Part shown: positions 1-8,337 of the stretch, piece by piece
Numbering within the stretch: the stretch's first letter is position 1
How the letters are laid out: every line of letters begins with the position of its first letter
The notes under the pieces: model-generated
What the model was told of the DNA's origin: nothing
The model's input: only the letters and a program-made list of their open reading frames with translations
Database searches by the model: none
Position numbers and translations under genes: made by a program
NCBI RefSeq assembly: GCF_000217715.1
Contig: NC_015666.1
Span: 508,270 to 572,269 of the forward strand
Source of the DNA: Halopiger xanaduensis SH-6
GTDB lineage: Archaea; Halobacteriota; Halobacteria; Halobacteriales; Natrialbaceae
Direction of reading: 5' to 3'
Length of the DNA stretch: 64,000 nt

Positions 1-89
1 CGGCCGTCGACCGCCTCGAGGTCGTCCGGATCGACGACCGCGTACCCGTCGTCTCCGTCGTCCGCGTCCGCATCCGTGTTCGTCACCAT
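1..89 (-). CDS. Truncated gene, possible cupin N-terminus
   Basis: The first 29-30 codons of a minus-strand gene run off the window. The ATG at 87-89 opens an Asp-rich leader followed by YAVVDPDDLEAVDGR. Haloarchaeal single-domain cupins often begin with a VVDPDDL...GRP stretch, so a cupin is the best guess, but too little sequence is left to prove it. A TATA-like element on the minus strand lies about 25 bases upstream of the ATG, fitting a leaderless transcript. The reading frame is clearly open; the product is tentative. Confidence 0.5.
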   Translation of the reverse strand, partial: MVTNTDADADDGDDGYAVVDPDDLEAVDG

Positions 90-110
90 GCCACACGATT
101 CGAACCGATC

Positions 111-120
111 GGTAAAAAGC
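111..120 (-). promoter_or_regulatory. TATA box of the truncated gene
   Basis: On the minus strand this reads GCTTTTTACC, 22-31 bases upstream of the ATG at 89. That is the spacing expected for a leaderless haloarchaeal transcript. Confidence 0.5.
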
Positions 121-231
121 CGGGTGCTCGAGCGGCCGGGACGGGCGACGGTCGCGGCTCGCGCTCGGCCGCTCGCTCGAGCAGCGGTGGGCGACGTCAG
201 AACCGAACGCCGGCGTGGGAACCGAACCGGC

Positions 232-909
232 TCAGGTCGTGCGGAACGCCCGGTCACCGGCGTCGCCCAGGCCCGGCACGATGAACCCGTCGTCGTCGAG
301 GTAGTCGTCGATCGAGACCGTCAGCAGGTCCGCTTCGGGGAACTCCTCGTCGACCCGGAGCAGTCCCTCGGGTGCCGAAACGGCCGAGAGGACGATCAGG
401 TTCTCCGGCTCGACGGCGTTGCTCGTGACGTGATCGAGAACGGTACACATCGTCGAACCGGTCGCGAGCATCGGGTCCGCGATGATGACCGTGTCGTCCT
501 CGGTGATCTCGGGGAGTTTCACGTAGTCGACGGAGATCGGGAACGAGCCGTCCTCGTCCCGGCCCGCCTCCTCGTCGCGGCTCGCGCTGATGACGCCCTG
601 TCGGGCCCGCGGGAAGGCCTTCAGCAGGCCCTCGACGAACGGCGTCGCCGCGCGCAGAACGTTGATGATCACGACGTCGTCGAGCCCGCGAACGCGCTCG
701 CCCATGGTCTGCTCGAGGGGCGTCTCGATCTCGACGTACTCGGTCTCCATGCGGCCGTCGATGATCTCGTAGCCGCAGATGCGGCCGAGTTTGACCAGAC
801 CCTTCCGGAAGCTGACCTGCTCGGTTTCGACGTCCCGGATCCGCGAGAGGGTGTCCTTCGCCAGTGCGTGGGTGATCAGATAGGCGTCGTCCCGATCTTC
901 GATCGGCAT
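232..909 (-). CDS. upp: Uracil phosphoribosyltransferase
   Basis: This 225-residue enzyme converts uracil and PRPP to UMP in pyrimidine salvage. The PRPP-binding loop with [10 protein letters not shown] is at residues 145-154, and the uracil-binding C-terminal segment [16 protein letters not shown] is at 206-220. Both are diagnostic for Upp. An in-frame extension upstream to 1023 is possible, but it is basic and unlike the family. The ATG at 909 gives the usual N-terminus ([16 protein letters not shown]) and sits 22-31 bases after a TATA-like box. It is transcribed alone, away from the next gene. Identification is secure. Confidence 0.96.
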   Translation of the reverse strand: MPIEDRDDAYLITHALAKDTLSRIRDVETEQVSFRKGLVKLGRICGYEIIDGRMETEYVEIETPLEQTMGERVRGLDDVVIINVLRAATPFVEGLLKAFPRARQGVISASRDEEAGRDEDGSFPISVDYVKLPEITEDDTVIIADPMLATGSTMCTVLDHVTSNAVEPENLIVLSAVSAPEGLLRVDEEFPEADLLTVSIDDYLDDDGFIVPGLGDAGDRAFRTT

Positions 910-930
910 ACCCGTACAGCCTCCCGCCGG

Positions 931-940
931 ATAGTTTACG
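931..940 (-). promoter_or_regulatory. upp TATA box
   Basis: Minus-strand CGTAAACTAT lies 22-31 bases before the upp ATG, so the mRNA should have almost no leader. Confidence 0.5.
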
Positions 941-1204
941 GTATCGATCAGCCGCCGGTATGCACACTTTTCGCGCGATTTCCCGGATTGTTCGGCGCGT
1001 CCGGTCCGTCTCGAGGCGATCACTCGGTCCGACTCGACGCCGGCGGGCGGCGAAAAAGCGAGTTACGATCCCCTAAGAATCGATTACGATCGTGCGATCC
1101 GATCGGTGGTCGATTCGACCGCTCGAGCGCCCCGATCCCGAGGATGACAGCGGGTGCGGAAAACGTGGAGTTGTCGTTCGAACCGGGCGAAACGGTGGCC
1201 CCGG

Positions 1205-1210
1205 TTTAAT
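1205..1210 (+). promoter_or_regulatory. TATA box of the Cys/Met-rich gene
   Basis: TTTAAT lies 32-37 bases before the ATG at 1242, within a GC-rich surround. It predicts a leader of roughly 5-10 bases. Confidence 0.5.
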
Positions 1211-1241
1211 CGACGAATCGGCGAAGCCGCCCTCGAGGACA

Positions 1242-1997
1242 ATGACTCACCAGCCACCGCAGCGACAGCCCCACGAGCACGAGCAGTCGGCGTACGAGGC
1301 GATGAACGAGCAACCCGGACGGATGCAACAGGGCGGCGGCGCGCAGATGACGGGCGTGCAGTCGGGCGCGCAGTCAGAGATGCGGCCGGGCACGCAGTCG
1401 GGACCCCAGATGGGAACCGGCGCGAGCGGGCAATCGTCCCAGACGGGGACAGGAACGCAGGAGATGAGCGGACAGATGGGAAGCCAAGGACCGCAACCGC
1501 AGTCGCAGCCGCAAACACAGATCCAGCAGCAGCCGCAGATGCAACCCCAGCAAACCGGCGGCGCGCGCTCGTTCGAAGACCACCTGACGAACGAACTGCG
1601 CATCGCCCTCGAGGACTTCACGGAGCTGTCCCACGTCGCCGGCTGGTGTGCGAAGGAGTGTGCGGGCATGGGGCCGCAAATGCAAACGTGTGCGCGCATC
1701 TGCCAGGATATCGCCGAAATAGCCGAACTCAACGAGAAGATGATCGCGCGCGACTCGATGTTCGGCCCCGAACTCGCGGAGACGTTCATCCGAGTTGCGA
1801 CCGAGGGGCTACCGGATATCCGCCAGTACAGCCGGCAACACCCCCACATTGCGGAGACCGTCGCGACGATCGAGCGGACGATGAACTCCTGTGAGACGGT
1901 GCTGGGGATGGTCGGCCAGCAGGGAGAGACGGGGGCGATGAATCAGCACGGACAGATGGACCAGATGGAACAGCACGGGCAGATGGGACAGATGTAA
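1242..1997 (+). CDS. Cys-motif four-helix protein with Met/Gln-rich tails (possible copper-storage-like)
   Basis: The protein is 251 residues. Residues 1-107 are low-complexity Gln/Met/Gly/Pro. Residues 110-225 look all-helical and carry CAKEC at 136-140, C150, C154 and C217, giving a CX3C-X9-CX3C pattern on successive helices. The tail (230-251) repeats HGQM and QM motifs. Cys-lined helical bundles of this type occur in the DUF326/Csp copper-storage family, and Met/His-rich tails are common in copper handling. The function is therefore inferred, not shown. The start at 1242 is chosen because upstream codons are basic and the TATA box falls just before it. There is no signal peptide, so it is probably cytoplasmic. 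Confidence 0.7.
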   Translation: MTHQPPQRQPHEHEQSAYEAMNEQPGRMQQGGGAQMTGVQSGAQSEMRPGTQSGPQMGTGASGQSSQTGTGTQEMSGQMGSQGPQPQSQPQTQIQQQPQMQPQQTGGARSFEDHLTNELRIALEDFTELSHVAGWCAKECAGMGPQMQTCARICQDIAEIAELNEKMIARDSMFGPELAETFIRVATEGLPDIRQYSRQHPHIAETVATIERTMNSCETVLGMVGQQGETGAMNQHGQMDQMEQHGQMGQM

Positions 1998-2086
1998 CCG
2001 AAACCGCTTCGAACGAGCCGCTACCGACGGTTCGGCCGGTCACCGCAGGGACCGCGCCGACCCCCGAAGATTTCGAGACGGCGGAG

Positions 2087-2097
2087 AAGTTTATACC
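2087..2097 (+). promoter_or_regulatory. TATA box
   Basis: AAGTTTATACC lies 29-39 bases before the ATG at 2126, a strong haloarchaeal TATA match. Confidence 0.55.
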
Positions 2098-2125
2098 GAC
2101 GCGCACCTAGTACCCGGTCAGCCGA

Positions 2126-2899
2126 ATGGAAGAGAGCATCTCGGGATTCAAAGTTCGCGGTGACTGGGGAGACGTCGTCGAGCACGGCGAACGGATCACC
2201 CGCGCGCTCCAGGACGCGGGCGTCCACGACCCCGACGAGGATATCGTCAGCGTCGACGACACCGAGCCCGACGGCTCCGACGACCGCGACGAGGAACAAC
2301 TCGCCGACGCCTTCGAGGAGTGGGAAGAGTGGCGGCCGAAGGCCCACGAAACCCTCGAGGTCGACGTGAGCGAGAAGACCGCCGACCAGGCCAGCGTCGA
2401 AGAGGGCAAGGGCGAGAAAGCCGGCAAGGGCCCCGACGAGGACATCAAGACGGCCGGCGAGAAGCTGTCGGAGTCCTACGAGCAACTCGAGGAGGACGAC
2501 GCCGAGGCCGCCGTCGATAACTGGAAGGAGTCGATCGATTACGTCGCGCGCGCGGCCGACTCGGCCAGTCGGAAGGCCCTGCGTCGGGTCGAGGACACGG
2601 TCTACCAGAACGTGATGACCCAGCTGGCGCCGTACTACTTCGACAACGAACTCATCAGCGCGAACATCCAGCAGTCGGCCCGCGGCGGGAACGGCGACGA
2701 GCAGTTCGTCTTCGAAGTCAACGTCAACGACGACGCCCTGAAGGCCGACGTCTCGGATCGCCTCGCCGAGTTCGACGACGAGATCGACCGCTGGCACGTC
2801 AACGTCGAGAAAGACACCGACGCAGCCGAGGCGATCGAAGGCGCGGAGCCGCCGCCGGAACCCGACGAGGACTCGAGTTCGAAGTCGACGACGAACTGA
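2126..2899 (+). CDS. Conserved haloarchaeal protein, DUF5828-like
   Basis: A 257-residue, very acidic soluble protein. It begins MEESISGFKVRGDWGDVVEHG and has a charged linker near residues 95-115. A helical region (about 120-170) is followed by a more ordered C-terminal half with QNVMTQLAPYYFDNELISAN (about 154-175). I recognise it as the haloarchaeal DUF5828 type, whose function is unknown. No catalytic motif, metal ligand set or membrane segment is visible. It stands alone between a plus-strand gene and the minus-strand ABC operon, with its own TATA box. Confidence 0.8.
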   Translation: MEESISGFKVRGDWGDVVEHGERITRALQDAGVHDPDEDIVSVDDTEPDGSDDRDEEQLADAFEEWEEWRPKAHETLEVDVSEKTADQASVEEGKGEKAGKGPDEDIKTAGEKLSESYEQLEEDDAEAAVDNWKESIDYVARAADSASRKALRRVEDTVYQNVMTQLAPYYFDNELISANIQQSARGGNGDEQFVFEVNVNDDALKADVSDRLAEFDDEIDRWHVNVEKDTDAAEAIEGAEPPPEPDEDSSSKSTTN

Positions 2900-3068
2900 G
2901 CCGCCGGCCGCCGCTGTTCTCGATCCTGCGTTCCCCGCGACGAACCGTGCGAAACGACGCTCGAGCCGTCGGTATCGCTCGAGGCAGAGAATCAGTCGCG
3001 CCGTCGAACGGAAACGGCGCGTCGACGGTGCAGAACGGACGACAGACGGAGCGACCGGAAAACAGGCG

Positions 3069-4160
3069 TTACGCTCCGGATCGATCCGGCGTCTCGTTGC
3101 CGGGATCCGCCTCGTCGTCGGCCGACGCTTCGGCTGCAGCCTCGTCGCCCGTCGCCTGCTGTCGGCCCTCAACTTGCCCGATACCGGGGATCGCGACCCG
3201 CCGTTCGACGCGGTCCATCACGTTCGTCGCCGAGAGGACGATCCCGAGGTAGACGATCGCGAGCAGCACGTATATCGGCGTGTACTCGAACGTCGAGGAC
3301 GCGATCCGGCTCGCGCGGTAGTAGAGTTCGGGCACCGTGATGAAGCCCGCCAGCGAGGAGTACTTGATCAGGTAGACGAGTTCGTTCGTCCACGCCGGAA
3401 TCGCGTACCGCAGCGTCTGCGGGAGCACGACGTAGCGGATCCCCTCGAGTTTCGAGAGGCCGATCGCCCGCGCGGCGGTCAGTTGGCCCTCGTCGACGCT
3501 CTCTAATGCGCCGCGGATGTACTCGGCCTGGTAGGCCGAGCCGTTGATCGTGAATCCGAGGATGGCGATCCAGAACGCGTACTCGGGGACGAACCCGCGA
3601 CCGATGACGTCGATCTCGTTGAGCCAGACGGCCAGCGGCAGGCCGTAGTAGAGGACGAACAGCTGGGCCAGCAGCGGCGTCCCGCGGATCAGTTCGGTGT
3701 AGGCCAGCGCGAGCCAGCGCAAGGGGCCGCCGTACACGCGGAGCACGGCGACCGGCACCGCGATGCAGAAGCCGAGCGCGATGGCCGCGACCGTGAGGAG
3801 GATCGTGTACCACGCGCCCGACGCCAGCGCGGGCGCGATATCGATCGCCAGCGCGGTGCCGTCGAACAGGCTGGCGAGCCAGTCCACTGGGATGGCGATC
3901 GGCCCGATTGGCAGGGCCACCTGCTTGCCCTCGAACACCGCCGCGGCGGACTCGAACACGGCCCCCGAGAAGAACGGCTCGCCGGCGCCGGGCCCGACGC
4001 CCCACCGGCCGAGCGTCCAGTCGTACAGCCAGCGAGTGAGGAGCCAGCCCCAGAAGAGCACGAACCCGAGGGTCGCGAGCGTCCACTCCGCGTCGGCGAT
4101 CGAGGATCGGAGTCGCTCGAGGGCGATTGCCGGCGTAGACTCGGATTTCGCGCCGCTCAT
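3069..4160 (-). CDS. Amino-acid ABC transporter permease (second subunit)
   Basis: A 363-residue membrane component of a polar amino-acid importer of the HisM/GlnP type. The EAA loop that docks the ATPase is present around residues 215-247 (GALESVDEGQLTAARAIGLS, then a conserved PQ). A first membrane segment at about 30-50 and a long insert precede the core (about 125-325). The C-terminus is an Ala/Asp/Glu-rich hydrophilic tail. It is the last gene of the minus-strand operon, 21 bases after the ATPase gene. With the permease at 5033-5932 it probably forms a heterodimer. Substrate specificity cannot be read from the sequence. Confidence 0.93.
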   Translation of the reverse strand: MSGAKSESTPAIALERLRSSIADAEWTLATLGFVLFWGWLLTRWLYDWTLGRWGVGPGAGEPFFSGAVFESAAAVFEGKQVALPIGPIAIPVDWLASLFDGTALAIDIAPALASGAWYTILLTVAAIALGFCIAVPVAVLRVYGGPLRWLALAYTELIRGTPLLAQLFVLYYGLPLAVWLNEIDVIGRGFVPEYAFWIAILGFTINGSAYQAEYIRGALESVDEGQLTAARAIGLSKLEGIRYVVLPQTLRYAIPAWTNELVYLIKYSSLAGFITVPELYYRASRIASSTFEYTPIYVLLAIVYLGIVLSATNVMDRVERRVAIPGIGQVEGRQQATGDEAAAEASADDEADPGNETPDRSGA

Positions 4161-4181
4161 CCGATCGTCGCCTCCGTTCGG

Positions 4182-5036
4182 TCACTCATGGCTGATGCTC
4201 TGGAAAAACTGTGCGGTTCGGTCGTGGTCCGGGTTCTCGAACAGTTTCTCGGGCGGGCCGCGCTCGACGATCTGCCCGTCCGCGAGGAAGGTGATGTTCG
4301 TCGCGCCGCCGCGCGCGAAGCGCATCTCGTGGGTGACCACGACCATCGTCATCCCCGCCTCGACGAGTTCGTCCATCACCTCGAGCACCTCGTTGCTCAG
4401 TTCCGGGTCGAGGGCGCTGGTCGGCTCGTCGAACAGCATGACCTCGGGGTCCATCGCCAGCGCGCGGGCGATCCCGACGCGCTGTTTCTGGCCGCCCGAG
4501 AGCTGCGCCGGGTAGGAGTCGGCCTGATCCGCGAGTCCGACGCGCTCGAGTTCGGCGTCGGCCCGCTGCCGGGCTTCGTCCTTGGGGATCCCCTTGACTT
4601 TGCGGAGGCCGAGCGTGACGTTCTCGCGCGCGGTGAGGTGGGCGAAGAGGTTGATGTCCTGGAACACCATCCCGATCTGCTGGCGGATCTCGTTCGGGTC
4701 GGTCTCGGGCGCGGTCACCTCCGTGTCGCCGAGGTAGACGTGGCCGCTGTCGACGGGGGTGAGCAGATTGAGACACCGCAGGAGCGTCGACTTGCCGGAA
4801 CCGCTGGGGCCGACCAGCACCTCGACGTCGCCGCGGTCGATCTCGAGATCGATGCCGAGCAGGACCTCCTCGTCGCCGTAGGATTTGTGGAGGTCCTCGA
4901 TTCGCAACAGCGGCTCGCCGGTCCCGGTGCCGGGCCTCGAGCCCGTGCCGGCACTGTCCGTGCCGTCGGCTGCGCCTGCGGTCGATGCGTCGGTCTCGGT
5001 GCGTCGGTCGTCCGTATGGGTTGGGTGGTCGCTCAC
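4182..5036 (-). CDS. Amino-acid ABC transporter ATPase (GlnQ/HisP type)
   Basis: A 284-residue ATP-binding subunit. Walker A GPSGSGKS is at 76-83, Q126 is in the Q-loop, the signature LSGGQKQR is at 179-186, Walker B VMLFDEP is at 199-205, and the switch His is 236. All catalytic residues are intact. The first 40 residues are a Gly/Thr/Asp-rich extension beyond the usual family start. The GTG start at 5034-5036 overlaps the TGA of the upstream permease by four bases, which argues for translational coupling and this start. It energises import with the two permeases of the operon. Confidence 0.95.
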   Translation of the reverse strand: MSDHPTHTDDRRTETDASTAGAADGTDSAGTGSRPGTGTGEPLLRIEDLHKSYGDEEVLLGIDLEIDRGDVEVLVGPSGSGKSTLLRCLNLLTPVDSGHVYLGDTEVTAPETDPNEIRQQIGMVFQDINLFAHLTARENVTLGLRKVKGIPKDEARQRADAELERVGLADQADSYPAQLSGGQKQRVGIARALAMDPEVMLFDEPTSALDPELSNEVLEVMDELVEAGMTMVVVTHEMRFARGGATNITFLADGQIVERGPPEKLFENPDHDRTAQFFQSISHE

Positions 5037-5932
5037 GACGATTCACCTGGAATTGCGAAGCGGTTGCTCACGAAGTCGAGCGTGCGGTTCGTTGTGAAGG
5101 TCAGGACGAAGTAGACCAGACTGATGAACAGGATCACCTCGAGGACGGCGGTCGTCTGCTGTGTGAACAGGTCCTGACTGCGCTTGAGTAGCTCCCCGAG
5201 TCCGATCGCGAAGGCGATCGACGTGTCCTTCAGCACGATGGTGAACTCGTTCTGGAAGCCGGGCACGCTGCGGCGCAGCGCCTGCGGGACGATCACGTGC
5301 CGGATCGCCTCGAGGCGGCTCATCCCGATCGAGCGGGCGGCTTCCATCTGACCCTCGTCGATGCTCTGTAAGGCGCCCCGGAAGATCTGGGACTGGTAGG
5401 CGGCGCTCCGGAAGCCGAGCGCGAGCGTGGCCGCGAAGAAGGCCTCGGGCACGTCCGTCGGCGCCGTGAACGGCGTCGGCCCGAGGACGAAATCGATCGC
5501 CCCGAGCGTCCGCTCGAGCGCGACGAGGACGATATCGATCGGCAGCACGAAGTACGTCAACAGCATGATGACGAGGATCGGCGTGCCGCGCAACAGGACG
5601 CCGAACTTCCGGACGAACGACCGTGAGTAGCCGTCGCCGTAGACTTCGATCGCGCCGGCCGGAAAGCCCGCGAGAAATCCCAGCAGGAGGCTGGTAAGCG
5701 TCAGGGCGATCGTGATCACCGTTCCCCACAGCATGTAGTCCGCGTTTCGGTAGACGAACGCCCAGTCCTCGCCGAGGCGACCGGCGACCTGCTCCTCGGT
5801 CGGGAGGAGCGAGTCGCCGACGAGTACCTGAACCAGCCCCTGTGGCTGTAGCTGGAGGTGTCCCTGGAGCTGAACCGCCTCGAGCGGGAGCGTCGACGCC
5901 TCGACGAGCGGTACGACGGAATCTATGGGCAT
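5033..5932 (-). CDS. Amino-acid ABC transporter permease (first subunit)
   Basis: A 299-residue HisM/GlnP-family permease. The N-terminus is a 70-residue soluble or periplasmic stretch, then come about five membrane helices. The EAA loop GALQSIDEGQMEAARSIGMS lies in the C-terminal half. It starts with ATG 11 bases after the stop of the binding-protein gene and overlaps the ATPase gene by four bases, so it sits in one transcript. The paralogous permease at 3069-4160 shares the same loop with only conservative changes, supporting a heterodimeric pore. Confidence 0.94.
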   Translation of the reverse strand: MPIDSVVPLVEASTLPLEAVQLQGHLQLQPQGLVQVLVGDSLLPTEEQVAGRLGEDWAFVYRNADYMLWGTVITIALTLTSLLLGFLAGFPAGAIEVYGDGYSRSFVRKFGVLLRGTPILVIMLLTYFVLPIDIVLVALERTLGAIDFVLGPTPFTAPTDVPEAFFAATLALGFRSAAYQSQIFRGALQSIDEGQMEAARSIGMSRLEAIRHVIVPQALRRSVPGFQNEFTIVLKDTSIAFAIGLGELLKRSQDLFTQQTTAVLEVILFISLVYFVLTFTTNRTLDFVSNRFAIPGESS

Positions 5933-5943
5933 GGCCGGTCAGG

Positions 5944-6864
5944 TTACTCTTCGGCGTTCTCGTCGCTATCGAACCACGTCTGGGTGATCTCGTCGTACTG
6001 GCCGGACTCCCGGACGGCGGCGATACCGTCGCTGAGCGCCGTCTGGAGGTCGCTGGCATCCTGCTGGACGCCGAAGCCGTACTCCTCGCCGGTTTCGAAG
6101 GTGAACGCGACCTCGACGTCGCGGCTGTCGGCGAACGTCGCACCGACGGGTTCGTCGATGACGATCGCGTCGAGCAGGCCGCGCTCGAGTTCCTGCACGG
6201 CGTAGACGTAGTTGTCGTAGGAGGTGTACTGATCGTCGGAGATCAGGCCCTCGTCGATCAGCTGCTCCTGGACGACCGTTTCGCCGGTCGTCCCGGACTG
6301 GGCGCCGACCTCGCGGTCTTCGAGGTCCTCGAGGGCCTCCGGCGCGAAGTCGCCGCCCGACTGGACGAGCACCGACTGGTTCGCGCTGTAGTAGGGCTCG
6401 GTGAAAGCGATCGACTGCTGGCGCTCCTCGGTGATCGTCATCGCCGCCGCGATCACGTCGATGTTGCCGTTCTCGAGGGCCGGAATCAGCGAGTCGAACT
6501 CGTACTCGTTCCACTCGGCCAGTTCGTACTCGGTCTCGTCGACGACCGCCTCGAGGAGGTCGATGTCGAAGCCGACGAGTTCGCCGTCGCGGGTCATCTC
6601 GAACGGCTCGAAGCCGGGCGCCGTGCCGGCGATGATCTGGTTGTCGTCGCCGCCGTCGGAGCCGTCGCTTTCGTTGGTTTCCTCGTCGGAGCCGTTCCCG
6701 TTTCCGCTCCCGTTGCCGCTGTCGCCGTTCCCGTTCCCGCTCTCGTCGCCGTTGCCGTTCCCGGCGTCCTCGAGACAGCCGGCGAGGCCGGTGACGGTGA
6801 CGCCTGCGGTTCCGGTCAGTTTCAAGTACGTGCGTCGGTCGAACTGCTCAGTCTCGTCCACCAT
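5944..6864 (-). CDS. Amino-acid ABC transporter substrate-binding lipoprotein
   Basis: A 306-residue family 3 extracellular solute-binding protein. It has twin arginines at 10-11 (RRTYLK), a hydrophobic stretch and the lipobox LAGC at 27-30, so it is a Tat-exported lipoprotein. A Gly/Asn/Ser/Asp-rich linker (about 33-75) holds the domain off the membrane. The binding domain includes the family signature GFDIDLLEAV, which is a fixed feature of GlnH/HisJ relatives. It is the first gene of the importer operon and should be the most highly expressed. Confidence 0.95.
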   Translation of the reverse strand: MVDETEQFDRRTYLKLTGTAGVTVTGLAGCLEDAGNGNGDESGNGNGDSGNGSGNGNGSDEETNESDGSDGGDDNQIIAGTAPGFEPFEMTRDGELVGFDIDLLEAVVDETEYELAEWNEYEFDSLIPALENGNIDVIAAAMTITEERQQSIAFTEPYYSANQSVLVQSGGDFAPEALEDLEDREVGAQSGTTGETVVQEQLIDEGLISDDQYTSYDNYVYAVQELERGLLDAIVIDEPVGATFADSRDVEVAFTFETGEEYGFGVQQDASDLQTALSDGIAAVRESGQYDEITQTWFDSDENAEE

Positions 6865-6946
6865 TGCTCTATGTAATACTACCGAGGAGGTGGTTTAGGT
6901 GTTAAGATTCGGTACCGCCGTTTCTGCCCGATCATCCCGAAAAAGA

Positions 6947-6980
6947 GGGTCGGTGACCCGAATCGTCACCTTTCAGTGAC
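6947..6980. repeat. Two short inverted repeats in the divergent spacer
   Basis: GGGTC (6947-6951) pairs with GACCC (6955-6959). GTCAC (6965-6969) pairs with GTGAC (6976-6980). They lie between the binding-protein gene and the divergent phosphate permease, so they could be operators for either. Arms are only five bases, so chance is not excluded. Confidence 0.35.
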
Positions 6981-7049
6981 ACGATGAGGCCGGCCCGCGT
7001 CGCTCGAGGTCGGCACACACTTGTAGGATCGACAAATAGAACCCCGTAG

Positions 7050-8243
7050 ATGGTCGAACCCGCGACGATCGCGACGTTTCTAGTAGCCGCAGTTGCCAGT
7101 CTGTTTATGGCGTGGGCGATCGGCGCCGGCTCGAGCGGGTCGACGCCGTTCGCGCCGGCGGTCGGTGCCAACGCGATTTCGGTGATGAAGGCCGGCTTTC
7201 TGGTCGGGCTGCTCGGTTTCGTCGGGGCAGTGCTACAGGGTGCAAACGTCTCCGAGGCGGTCGGCGCCGAGTTGATCCAAGGCGTGACGCTCTCTCCGCC
7301 GGCGGCAACGATCGCGCTGACGATCGCCGCCGCGCTGGTTGCGATCGGCGTCTTCACAGGATATCCGATTGCGACCGCCTTCACGGTGACCGGGGCGGTC
7401 ATCGGCGTCGGGCTCGCGATGGGCGGCGGGCCGGCGTGGGCAAAGTACACCGAGATCGCCGCGCTGTGGATCCTGACGCCGTTCGTCGGCGGCGGCCTCG
7501 CGTACGGGATCGCCCGCGTGCTCCGCGCCGAACTGATCGACGAGTCGTACCTCATCATGGGGCTTGCTGCCTTCGTCGGCGTCCTCGTCGCCAACATCGA
7601 GTTCGCGATCCTCAATCCCGGTCAGGCCGGTGGCGACTCGATCGCCGGCGCGGTCAGTACCATGCTCCCCGGATCGGCGCTCATCGGCAGCGTCGCAATG
7701 ACGATCGTGATTGCGGCGTTGTGGGCGGGCGTCCTCGCGCTCGACCTCCGCGGGGGCCTCGAGCGCGGCGAGCGCCACTTCCTGCTGGTGCTTGGCGGGT
7801 TGGTCGCGTTCTCCGCAGGCGGCAGTCAGGTCGGGCTGGCGGTCGGCCCGCTCATTCCGCTGTCGGGCGACGTTGGGTTGCCCCTCCCTGCCCTCCTCGT
7901 GGGCGGTGGCTTCGGCCTCCTGCTGGGCTCGTGGACCGGCGCGCCGCGGATGATCAAGGCGATCTCGCAGGACTACTCCTCGCTGGGACCGCGCCGATCG
8001 ATCGCCGCGCTGATCCCCTCTTTCATGATCGCCCAGTCGGCGGTCCTCTTTGGCATCCCGGTCTCGTTCAACGAGATCATCGTCAGCGCGATCATCGGCA
8101 GCGGCTACGCGGCGGCCGGCGCGGGCGGCGGCGTCAGCGCCCGGAAGATGGCCTACACCGTCCTCGCGTGGATCGGGTCGCTGGCCGGCTCGATCGCGAT
8201 CTCCTACGCCGGGTTCACCGCTGCCGATATGCTCCTGTTGTGA
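7050..8243 (+). CDS. PiT-family inorganic phosphate transporter
   Basis: A 397-residue membrane protein with about ten helices. The N-terminal PiT signature (PAVGANAISVMKAGFLVGLL, about 33-52) and its C-terminal counterpart (GGGVSARKMAYTVLAWIGSL, about 360-380) mark the duplicated PiT fold that moves phosphate with a cation. It is divergent from the amino-acid importer and followed at 8338 by an unrelated membrane protein. Two further PiT genes occur at 41.4 and 46.5 kb. Those two resemble each other more than this one, so this copy is probably functionally separate. Confidence 0.92.
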   Translation: MVEPATIATFLVAAVASLFMAWAIGAGSSGSTPFAPAVGANAISVMKAGFLVGLLGFVGAVLQGANVSEAVGAELIQGVTLSPPAATIALTIAAALVAIGVFTGYPIATAFTVTGAVIGVGLAMGGGPAWAKYTEIAALWILTPFVGGGLAYGIARVLRAELIDESYLIMGLAAFVGVLVANIEFAILNPGQAGGDSIAGAVSTMLPGSALIGSVAMTIVIAALWAGVLALDLRGGLERGERHFLLVLGGLVAFSAGGSQVGLAVGPLIPLSGDVGLPLPALLVGGGFGLLLGSWTGAPRMIKAISQDYSSLGPRRSIAALIPSFMIAQSAVLFGIPVSFNEIIVSAIIGSGYAAAGAGGGVSARKMAYTVLAWIGSLAGSIAISYAGFTAADMLLL

Positions 8244-8310
8244 GGGGGTCGGTTGCCGCCGTCCACCGGTCCGCTATCCACCGCGGCACGTGTGCGAGGA
8301 CCGAACGGTC

Positions 8311-8316
8311 TTTACC
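8311..8316 (+). promoter_or_regulatory. TATA box
   Basis: TTTACC lies 22-27 bases before the ATG at 8338 and supports that start over the upstream in-frame codons. Confidence 0.5.
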
Positions 8317-8337
8317 TGCGCGCTGGCGAATTCCGAT

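Larger units (their letters stand above)
910..1241. other. Divergent intergenic region upp / Cys-rich gene
   Basis: This 332-base spacer between two divergent genes holds the two promoters (931-940 minus, 1205-1210 plus). A locally AT-richer patch near 1060-1100 carries the near-repeats TTACGATCCC and TTACGATCGT. I see no tRNA, small RNA or convincing short ORF. Open frames crossing it are extensions of the flanking genes or their shadows. Confidence 0.5.

Noticed and set aside
5842-6876. A 344-codon plus-strand frame over the importer genes
   Set aside because: Complementary strand of the binding-protein gene; the real gene has a lipobox and family 3 signature.
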